NCBI GenBank assembly: GCA_024636075.1
Contig: JAGXHS010000068.1
Location: forward strand, 1-10,021
Source of the DNA: Propionibacteriaceae bacterium
GTDB taxonomy: Bacteria > Actinomycetota > Actinomycetes > Propionibacteriales > Propionibacteriaceae
Reading direction: 5' to 3'
Length of the DNA stretch: 10,021 nt
Shown here: positions 4,924 through 10,021 of the stretch, piece after piece
Position numbering within the stretch: position 1 is the stretch's first letter
How the letters are laid out: the number at the start of each line of letters is the position of its first letter
The notes under the pieces: generated by a model
What the model was told of the DNA's origin: nothing
What the model saw: only the letters and a program-made list of their open reading frames with translations
Database searches by the model: none
Made by a program: the position numbers and the translations under genes

Positions 4924-6410
4924 TGGGACTGAGCCGTGCAATCGTTGACCGGACCGACTTGTCCGCCGAGTCCATAGCGTGGTTGAACGCCTTGGTCCGC
5001 GAATGGCACCTGCTGGCCGACACCAGCTTCTCCGACCTGATCTGCTGGCTGCCTGGCGTTGATGACAACGTGTTCTGGGCAGCAGCGCAGGTACGCCCGA
5101 AGACAGGTCCCACGGCGCTGCAGGATGACGTGGTGGGGTGGGAGATCCGCTACGACTGCGAGCACCAGGTGTCGAACGCCTATCTGTCGCACGAGATCAC
5201 CGAGACAAGCGACAACCAGTTGGATGTCGGCATCCCGGTGGATGTGTGGGCGATACCCGTGATGCGCTGGGGCAAGTGCATCGCGGTCGTGGAGCGGCAC
5301 ACCAACCGGATGGGGGTACGCGCTCCCGGATCGCTGGAGGACTCCTACATGGAGGTCGCCGACACCCTGTCCAACATGCTGTGGCACGGCGAGTTCCCCA
5401 TCGATCCGCCCAGTGATCCCGCACTCAGCCCCAAGGTGGGCGACGGTCTGCTCACCGTCGCCCCGGACGGGACCATCACGTACGCCTCGCCGAACGCGGT
5501 GTCCGCCTATCGGCGGATGGGCAGTCTTGGTGAACTCGAGGGCGAACAGTGGGCTGAAGTCCTGGCATCCTTGCGTGGGTCTGAGATGGAAACGGTGGGT
5601 CAGTCGATCCACAGCGAGTTGGACGGGTCAGCGGCAGTCGAGTTCGACGTCGACAACCAGGCAGCCACAACCAGGATCCGCATCCTTCCGTTGACGCGCG
5701 ACGGCGATTCTTTCGGAGCACTGGTGTTGACCCGAGACTCCACCCAGTTGCGTGACGCTGCGCGGCAGCTCGTCACCAAGAACGCCACCATCCGCGAGAT
5801 CCACCATCGGGTGAAGAACAACCTGCAGACGGTGGCGGCGCTGCTGCGATTGCAGTCGCGCCGCGTGAAGGCACCGGAGGCGAAGACCGCACTGTCGGAT
5901 GCGATGAATCGGGTCACCGCCATCGCGGTGGTGCACGAATTGCTGAGTCAGTCATTCGACGACGACGTGGCCTTCGACGAGATCGCGGACCGCATCCTGA
6001 AGATCTTCGGTGACGTGTCAGCGTCCAGCGGTCACGTCACCGCCCAACGGCACGGGAGCTTCGGCATGGTTCCGGCGAAGGCTGCCACCTCGCTGTCGTT
6101 GGTGATCAACGAACTGTGCCAGAACGCCGTCGAGCACGGCTTCCATTCCGCATCCGGCGCGGTCACCGTCGCTCCCCAACGGGACGGCAACCAGCTGATC
6201 GTGGATGTGATCGACGCGGGCAGCGGTTTGCCGCACAGCTTCGACTTGGAACTGGCGGCGAAGGGAAGTCTGGGCTTGTCCATTGTCCGCACTTTGGTCG
6301 AAGACCTGCACGGCAGCTTCGAGCTCAGTGATCGGGTCGACGAGAAGGGAGTGAGGGCTCGGGTTCGACTGGATTTCGACTCTGCAGGATCAGCTGCTAC
6401 GCAGGCGTGA
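4923..6410 (+). CDS. pdtaS: Two-component sensor histidine kinase PdtaS (HisKA_2 type)
   Basis: The product (495 aa) is a soluble kinase with no membrane segment. Residues about 1-155 match the N-terminal GAF-like sensor of PdtaS, and about 165-280 a PAS-like domain (DGLLTVAPDGTITYASPNA at 174-192). The HisKA_2 dimerisation motif TIREIHHRVKNNLQ (289-302) follows; H295, in the HRVKN core, is the likely phospho-acceptor. The HATPase region has the N-box INELCQNAVEHGF (395-407), DAGSGLP (431-437) and GSLGLSIVRTL (448-458). In mycobacteria PdtaS phosphorylates PdtaR, a response regulator with an ANTAR RNA-binding domain that acts by antitermination. PdtaR is encoded elsewhere there and is not in this window. 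The ligand is unsettled in general. The ATG at 4923 is favoured by a -10 hexamer 6 nt upstream. The last 21 bp overlap the convergent whiB1 end, leaving no room for a terminator between them. Confidence 0.94.
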   Translation: MGLSRAIVDRTDLSAESIAWLNALVREWHLLADTSFSDLICWLPGVDDNVFWAAAQVRPKTGPTALQDDVVGWEIRYDCEHQVSNAYLSHEITETSDNQLDVGIPVDVWAIPVMRWGKCIAVVERHTNRMGVRAPGSLEDSYMEVADTLSNMLWHGEFPIDPPSDPALSPKVGDGLLTVAPDGTITYASPNAVSAYRRMGSLGELEGEQWAEVLASLRGSEMETVGQSIHSELDGSAAVEFDVDNQAATTRIRILPLTRDGDSFGALVLTRDSTQLRDAARQLVTKNATIREIHHRVKNNLQTVAALLRLQSRRVKAPEAKTALSDAMNRVTAIAVVHELLSQSFDDDVAFDEIADRILKIFGDVSASSGHVTAQRHGSFGMVPAKAATSLSLVINELCQNAVEHGFHSASGAVTVAPQRDGNQLIVDVIDAGSGLPHSFDLELAAKGSLGLSIVRTLVEDLHGSFELSDRVDEKGVRARVRLDFDSAGSAATQA

Positions 6411-6641
6411 CCTGGCTTGACGGCGTTTCAGCGCTCGACGCTCGTCCTCGCTCATCCCGCCCCACACGCCATGGTCCTGGCCTGCTTCAATCGCCCACGC
6501 CAAGCACTGCTCGCGCACCTCGCAGCGTCGGCAGACCTTCTTCGCTTCCTCAATCTGCATGATTGCGGGCCCTGTGTTTCCGATGGGGAAGAAGAGCTCG
6601 GGATCCTCTGTCAGGCAGGCCGCCCTGTGGCGCCAATCCAT
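6390..6641 (-). CDS. whiB1: WhiB-family [4Fe-4S] transcriptional regulator WhiB1
   Basis: The product (83 aa) has cysteines at 9, 37, 40 and 46, the same positions known for M. tuberculosis WhiB1, giving the C-x27-C-x2-C-x5-C cluster ligand set. The start MDWRH, the EDPELFFPIG segment (13-22) and the signature GVWGGMSEDERRALKRR (58-74, the WhiB turn and basic tail) identify the WhiB1 subfamily. WhiB1 binds region 4 of the primary sigma factor, reacts with nitric oxide and is essential in mycobacteria. The start at 6641 is set by the family N-terminus; AGGAG lies 10 nt upstream. The frame stays open upstream to 6896, but that is antisense to the neighbouring gene. Its 3' end overlaps pdtaS by 21 bp (convergent). 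A TAGGCT -10 candidate and a 12-bp palindrome lie upstream. Confidence 0.96.
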   Translation of the reverse strand: MDWRHRAACLTEDPELFFPIGNTGPAIMQIEEAKKVCRRCEVREQCLAWAIEAGQDHGVWGGMSEDERRALKRRQARSRLRSS

Positions 6642-6663
6642 ACGGTCATTGCTCCTAAAAAGT

Positions 6664-6675
6664 CTTGCTAGCAAG
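6664..6675. repeat. Perfect 12-bp palindrome in the whiB1 start region
   Basis: CTTGCTAGCAAG is its own reverse complement. It lies 22-34 nt before the whiB1 ATG. If the TAGGCT hexamer on the minus strand at 6684-6679 is the -10, the start site is about 6672, inside the palindrome, a typical position for a repressor site. It is not the TGTGA-type CRP site known at whiB1 of mycobacteria. Confidence 0.5.
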
Positions 6676-6678
6676 CAC

Positions 6679-6684
6679 AGCCTA
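6679..6684 (-). promoter_or_regulatory. Candidate -10 element of whiB1
   Basis: TAGGCT on the minus strand (6684 to 6679) is identical to the predicted pdtaS -10 hexamer. It predicts a start at about 6672 and a 31-nt leader containing AGGAG, so unlike its neighbours this gene would have a leader. No properly spaced -35 is present; a TTGCCG sits 21 nt upstream, which is too far. Confidence 0.45.
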
Positions 6685-6735
6685 GACGAGCGCACAGGTC
6701 GCCTGCGGCAACCGGCGCCAAAATGCCGCCTCCAG

Positions 6736-6748
6736 TAAGGTGGCGAGG
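6736..6748 (+). promoter_or_regulatory. Predicted leaderless promoter of the 6748 membrane protein
   Basis: TAAGGT (6736-6741) fits TANNNT and is followed by GGCGAG and then the GTG at 6748, so the expected start site is the first base of the start codon. GCGGCA (6705-6710) and TGCCGC (6724-6729) form an inverted repeat ending 6 nt before the hexamer, similar in placement to the one at pdtaS. Confidence 0.55.
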
Positions 6749-7125
6749 TGGTCGTTCCCGTCGAAAGTGTTGCCAGACCGCTCAGTCTGACTCTGGCCAG
6801 TGTACTGTGCGCGCTCAGCGGACTGGGGTTCATGGCCGTTGGTATCGGCTCTCTGATGGCTCGCCACGGACGGTTGTCGTTCGGTGTCGGCGCCATTCTG
6901 ATCTGCTACGGAGCGCTGGTGTTGGCCATTGGCGCAGCCGGATGGCATCGGATGTCGATCGCCAGTGGTGGTTTGGTCGCCAGTTCGATCCTGCACATCC
7001 TCGTTCTGGGCAGTAGCGCGCGCGGTGAGTTCGCGTGGCTGGTGTGGTTGTTGGTGCTGGTTCCGGTCACGATCGTGGTGTGCACGTTGATGCCGGCGAC
7101 CAGAAGGGCCTTCGACGCCGACTGA
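6748..7125 (+). CDS. Hypothetical four-helix membrane protein
   Basis: I do not recognise this 125-residue protein. Four hydrophobic segments lie at about 12-36, 43-63, 70-88 and 94-115. Short polar joints include SLMARHGR (35-42) and GWHRM (65-69), and the tail is charged (PATRRAFDAD). There are no cysteine pairs, catalytic motifs or signal-peptide cleavage site visible. The GTG start is chosen because a TAAGGT hexamer ends exactly 6 nt before it, predicting a leaderless mRNA. The next possible start, ATG (Met29, about 6832), would remove helix one. It is divergent from whiB1, with 106 bp between the start codons, and convergent with galK. Hydrophobic composition and codon use look like a real gene, and the antisense frame belongs to no family I know. 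Function is unknown. Confidence 0.75.
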   Translation: MVVPVESVARPLSLTLASVLCALSGLGFMAVGIGSLMARHGRLSFGVGAILICYGALVLAIGAAGWHRMSIASGGLVASSILHILVLGSSARGEFAWLVWLLVLVPVTIVVCTLMPATRRAFDAD

Positions 7126-7140
7126 CGCCTGGGCAGGGAA

Positions 7141-7160
7141 GAATCCTCAGTTGCGGATTC
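7141..7160. terminator. Weak hairpin between convergent genes
   Basis: GAATCC (7141-7146) and GGATTC (7155-7160) can pair around an 8-nt loop. It lies in the 51-bp gap between the membrane protein (ends 7125) and galK (stop at 7177). The 6-bp stem is short and no T-run follows. It is the only terminator-like structure I see here. Confidence 0.3.
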
Positions 7161-7176
7161 CTGGTCGGGGTGCCGG

Positions 7177-8319
7177 TCAGGCCAGCCGATGTGCGCCTTG
7201 CTGGGGTGTCGCGACGAACCAGTCGGGTGCGCCGAAGCCCTTCTGCTCGAAGGCGGCAGCAACGTGCTGGCCGATGCCGTCGGCGGAACCGGCACGGCAC
7301 AACGCGATGATGCAGCCGCCGAAGCCACCACCAGTCATCCGGGCACCCAACGCACCAGCGGCCCGGGCCGTCTCCACAGCCAGATCCACTGTCTCCACGG
7401 TGATCTCGAAGTCGTCGCGCATTGAGGTGTGCGAAGCATCCAACAGGGGGGCCAGCTCCTCCAGATTGCCCGACTCGGCCACCTCGATGGCGTGCAGCAC
7501 TCGCTCGTTCTCGGTCACCACATGGCGGACTCGGCGTTTCATCACCTCATCGGACAGCGCCTCCAGCGCTTCGTCCAGATCTGTGACGTCGCGCAGCGCC
7601 TGCACCCCGAGGAGCTCCGCTGCCCGATCGCAGCTCGCGCGCCGTTCGGCATACTCGCCGTCCACGTGGCTGTGCGGGGTGTTGGTGTCCAGCACCAGGA
7701 TCTCCAAGGCGTGCCGGCTGAGGGGCAACGGCACCTGGCGGGAATCGAAAGTGCGGCAGTCCAGGAACAGGGCGGCGTCAGCCTCGCACAGTGTGGAGGC
7801 TGCTTGGTCCAACAGGCCGGTCGGGGCGCCGACGTACGCGTTCTCGGCGACCCGGGCCAGTTTCGCCCGCTCGATGGGTTCGATGTCGAGCTCGAAGATG
7901 TCGCACAAGGCTGCCACCACGGCACACTCGATCGCTGCCGAACTGGAGAGCCCGGCACCAATCGGAACGTTGGAAGCGAGCGTCAGATCGACACCACCCA
8001 CCCGGTGACCGGCCTCGCGCATCGCCCACACCACTCCTGCCAGGTAGGCCTGCCAGCCACCGGAGCCGGGGGAGAGATCCCTGGCCTCGATCACATGGGT
8101 CTCGTCCATGTCGATCGAGGTGATCTGCACCGAGTCGTCGGTGCGGGGTCCCGCCGCCAGGGTGGCGCCCTGGGCGATCGCGAACGGCATCACAAAACCG
8201 TCGTTGTAGTCGGTGTGTTCACCGATCAGGTTCACCCGCCCCGGGGCGAACCAGACACCAGCACAGGGCTGCTGGGTGAGATCGGTGAAGGCGGTCGCCA
8301 CCTGCTCCATGGTGTTCAT
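7177..8319 (-). CDS. galK: Galactokinase
   Basis: The product (380 aa) phosphorylates alpha-D-galactose to galactose-1-phosphate with ATP, the entry to the Leloir pathway, in the cytosol. All GHMP-kinase landmarks are present: the galactokinase signature GRVNLIGEHTDYNDG (27-41), the ATP-binding loop PIGAGLSSSAA (119-129), GLLDQAAS (168-175, D171 as catalytic base with R28) and the C-terminal MTGGGFGGC (328-336). Length fits bacterial GalK. The ATG at 8319 overlaps the stop of the 59-residue upstream gene as ATGA, and GAGGA lies 8 nt before it; an in-frame ATG three codons later is less well placed. No galT or galE is visible, so its grouping with kgd is unusual. The substrate could be another sugar of the GHMP family, but the GEHTDYNDG signature favours galactose. 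Confidence 0.96.
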   Translation of the reverse strand: MNTMEQVATAFTDLTQQPCAGVWFAPGRVNLIGEHTDYNDGFVMPFAIAQGATLAAGPRTDDSVQITSIDMDETHVIEARDLSPGSGGWQAYLAGVVWAMREAGHRVGGVDLTLASNVPIGAGLSSSAAIECAVVAALCDIFELDIEPIERAKLARVAENAYVGAPTGLLDQAASTLCEADAALFLDCRTFDSRQVPLPLSRHALEILVLDTNTPHSHVDGEYAERRASCDRAAELLGVQALRDVTDLDEALEALSDEVMKRRVRHVVTENERVLHAIEVAESGNLEELAPLLDASHTSMRDDFEITVETVDLAVETARAAGALGARMTGGGFGGCIIALCRAGSADGIGQHVAAAFEQKGFGAPDWFVATPQQGAHRLA

Positions 8320-8495
8320 GCATCATCCTCATCGTCGAGTCGGGCCAACCAGGTCGCCAGCCTTTCCACCGGTGTCTCGAACTCCGGGTGCAGGTCGACG
8401 AACGTGCGCATCTGCTCAGTCAAGCACTCGAAGCTGACTTCCTGGCCACCACGACGGAAAGCCAACTCTTCCAGTCCGCGGTCGGTGAAATACAT
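8316..8495 (-). CDS. DUF6104-type small conserved protein
   Basis: This 59-residue protein starts MYFTDRGLEELAFRR and ends in an acidic tail (ARLDDEDDA). I recognise it as the small protein of unknown function that accompanies kgd in many actinobacteria; the MYFTDRG start and VERLATWLARLDD end are the recognisable parts. It is cytosolic, with no membrane segment, probably mostly helical, and has one cysteine (C24). The start overlaps the kgd stop by one base (TGATG), with GGAG about 7 nt upstream inside kgd. Its stop overlaps the galK ATG (ATGA). This tight coupling suggests fixed stoichiometry with Kgd, but a role in that complex is only a guess. Confidence 0.87.
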   Translation of the reverse strand: MYFTDRGLEELAFRRGGQEVSFECLTEQMRTFVDLHPEFETPVERLATWLARLDDEDDA

Positions 8496-10021
8496 CAGTG
8501 CTCCGTGAGGGCGGCGTTCAGGAGAGCGTCCTGTTGCTGCACGTGCACCTGATGGGAGCCGACCGACGGCGCCGATGCGGTGTCGCGGGTGAACGGTCTC
8601 AGGGTGATGGTTCGTCCGTTCTCCTGGCGGATCGCCTTCGGCAGATGCAGCGCCAGGTGGCGCCAGGCCCCCATGTTCTCCGGCTCCTCCTGTACGAAGC
8701 GGATGTCATCGGTGGCGTAGCGATCCAGTTCCACGGCCAATTCCCGGGTCGGCAGCGGGTACAGCCGCTCGAGGGCGACGATCGCCACCTTCTCGTTCAG
8801 TCCGAGCTTCTCCCGCATCGCCACCAACTCCCAGCGGATCTTCCCGGAGCAGAGCAACACGCGATTCACCTTGCGCGGTTCGGTGATCGAGTCGTCCCCC
8901 CTGGCCGGCAGCCAGGCGCCATTGATGAATTCGTCAGGGCTGGAGGTGGCCAGCTTGTTGCGCAGCATCGACTTCGGGGTGGCGATCACCACCGGCCGGT
9001 GCCAGTTCACGTAGGCGTGGGTGCGCAGCAGGTGGAAATGGCTGGCCGGGGTCGAGGGCTGACACACCGCGAAGGCGCCCTCACTGGCCATCTGCAACCA
9101 GCGTTCGATCCGGCTGGAGCTGTGGTCAGGCCCTTGGCCCTCGTAGCCATGCGGCAGCAGCAGCACAACACCAGACTTCTGCCCCCACTTGGCGAAGCCG
9201 GAGCTGATGAACTCGTCAGCGATGATCTGCGCCCCATTCGCGAAGTCACCGAACTGGGCTTCCCACAGCACCAGGGCGTCGGGACGGGCGACCGAATAGC
9301 CGTACTCGAAGCCCATCGCCCCGTACTCGCTGAGCAGCGAGTCGTAGATGTAGAACGGGGCCTGGTCGGGCGTCAGGTGCTTCAACGGCACGTAAGGCTG
9401 ACTGGTGCGTCGATCCGCCACGGCGGCGAAGCGTTGCGAGAAGGTGCCACGACGGGTGTCCTGTCCCGACATCCGCACCGGGCGCCCTTCCATCAACAGC
9501 GAACCGATGGCCAGCAACTCCGCCGTCGCCCAGTCGATGGGTCCCTCGAGAATCGCCTTCGCCCGCCGCTCCAACTGCGGCATCACCTTCGGGTGGACGG
9601 CGAATCCGTCCGGCATCTCGGTGTGCACCCTGGCCATGGTCTCCAGCATCTGCCGGGTGATGTTGGTACCCATCGACTCGTCGGGCTTGATCGGATAGTA
9701 GGGCGCGGTGGAGTATTCGTCGTCCTGCGCGGCATCGGGGTTGCGCACCTCGGTGAAGACGCCCTCGAGACGTGACCGGAACCGGTTCATCACCCCCTCT
9801 GCGTCCTCCAGGGTGATGTCGCCGCGGCCAATCAGCGCCTCGGTGTAGATCCGTCGGGTAGAGCGCTTCTGCTCGATCAGGTCGTACATTTGCGGCTGAG
9901 TGAAGCTCGGGTCATCCCCTTCGTTGTGTCCACGGCGGCGGTAGCTGACAATGTCGATGACGACGTCCTTGTTGAACTTCTCGCGATACTCAAACGCGAT
10001 CCGTGCTGCCCGGATACAGGC
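8495..10021 (-). CDS. kgd: Multifunctional 2-oxoglutarate metabolism enzyme (Kgd/SucA E1), C-terminal 508 residues
   Basis: Only the C-terminal part is in the window; full proteins are about 1,200 residues with an N-terminal acyltransferase domain that would lie to the right. The enzyme is ThDP-dependent and oxidatively decarboxylates 2-oxoglutarate within the actinobacterial OGDH complex, or releases succinate semialdehyde. In visible-fragment numbering, YRRRGHNEGDDP (27-38) is the conserved E1 segment beside the cofactor site. DSLLSEYGAMGFEYGYS (227-243) carries the conserved Glu of the transketolase-like pyrimidine-binding domain. LPHGYEGQGPDHSS (289-302) is the conserved active-site loop. 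The C-terminal domain has LCSGKIRWEL and EEPENMGAW, as in all OGDH E1 proteins. An ATG at 9889 is internal (Met45 of the fragment) and not the start, since frame and conservation continue to the window edge. It is followed by the DUF6104-type gene and galK, both overlapping. Confidence 0.96.
   Translation of the reverse strand, partial: ACIRAARIAFEYREKFNKDVVIDIVSYRRRGHNEGDDPSFTQPQMYDLIEQKRSTRRIYTEALIGRGDITLEDAEGVMNRFRSRLEGVFTEVRNPDAAQDDEYSTAPYYPIKPDESMGTNITRQMLETMARVHTEMPDGFAVHPKVMPQLERRAKAILEGPIDWATAELLAIGSLLMEGRPVRMSGQDTRRGTFSQRFAAVADRRTSQPYVPLKHLTPDQAPFYIYDSLLSEYGAMGFEYGYSVARPDALVLWEAQFGDFANGAQIIADEFISSGFAKWGQKSGVVLLLPHGYEGQGPDHSSSRIERWLQMASEGAFAVCQPSTPASHFHLLRTHAYVNWHRPVVIATPKSMLRNKLATSSPDEFINGAWLPARGDDSITEPRKVNRVLLCSGKIRWELVAMREKLGLNEKVAIVALERLYPLPTRELAVELDRYATDDIRFVQEEPENMGAWRHLALHLPKAIRQENGRTITLRPFTRDTASAPSVGSHQVHVQQQDALLNAALTEH

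Noticed and set aside
4659..5612. 317-codon minus-strand frame opposite pdtaS
   Set aside because: Antisense shadow of the kinase. It also overlaps the real bL37 gene in another frame.
6642..6896. Extension of whiB1 upstream to an ATG at 6896
   Set aside because: It is antisense to the 6748 membrane protein and unlike any WhiB N-terminus; MDWRH at 6641 is the family start.
7151..8508. Two long plus-strand frames opposite galK
   Set aside because: Shadow ORFs; galK has all GHMP motifs on the other strand.
8498..9775. 425-codon plus-strand open frame opposite kgd
   Set aside because: Shadow ORF from high-GC codon bias. Its residues (many H, R, G, V, Q) show no domain, while the minus strand matches Kgd over its whole length.
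1..10021. Search for CRISPR arrays, tandem repeats, transposase ends, tRNA or rRNA genes, and toxin-antitoxin or defence genes
   Set aside because: None seen on either strand; the window is filled by recognised core genes.

Overview
The window is a gene-dense, high-GC chromosomal segment from an actinobacterium. The evidence is a WhiB-family iron-sulfur protein, an actinobacterial PdtaS histidine kinase, a SigH/SigR-RshA redox pair, a Kgd-type 2-oxoglutarate E1, a 24-residue bL37 ribosomal peptide and an actinobacterial-type AroA. The order aroA / SRAP / sigH-rshA / pdtaS / whiB1 matches, from memory, the sigH neighbourhood of Mycobacterium tuberculosis. I cannot name the genus. This is mostly conserved core genome: I see no tRNA, rRNA, CRISPR array, insertion sequence, phage gene or defence cassette.

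Layout. (1) Positions 1-2543, minus strand: a DoxX-like membrane protein, then aroA, then rsgA, which runs off the left edge. aroA and rsgA overlap by ATGA. (2) Positions 2613-4574, plus strand: a SRAP (YedK/HMCES-like) DNA-repair protein, a 239-bp gap carrying a SigH-type promoter, sigH, and its zinc anti-sigma factor overlapping it by 8 nt. A strong two-way terminator follows. (3) A 24-codon bL37 gene on the minus strand at 4678-4752, divergent from pdtaS (4923-6410, plus). (4) whiB1 (minus), whose end overlaps the end of pdtaS by 21 bp, and a divergent unknown four-helix membrane protein (6748-7125, plus). (5) Positions 7177-10021, minus strand: kgd (C-terminal 508 residues only), a 59-residue DUF6104-type protein and galK, joined by TGATG and ATGA overlaps.

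Function. The centre of the window is a stress and signalling cluster: redox-controlled SigH with RshA, the PdtaS kinase (whose partner PdtaR is not here), the [4Fe-4S] regulator WhiB1 and abasic-site protection by SRAP. It is flanked by metabolism (shikimate pathway, 2-oxoglutarate node, galactose phosphorylation) and ribosome functions (RsgA, bL37).

The most noteworthy non-coding signal is promoter geometry. Three genes (SRAP, pdtaS and the 6748 membrane protein) have a -10-like hexamer ending exactly 6 nt before the start codon, which predicts leaderless mRNAs. sigH has a GGAAT-N18-GTT box whose transcript would also begin at or very near its ATG. The two annotation points most easily missed are the bL37 gene and the start of aroA (GTG at 1950).
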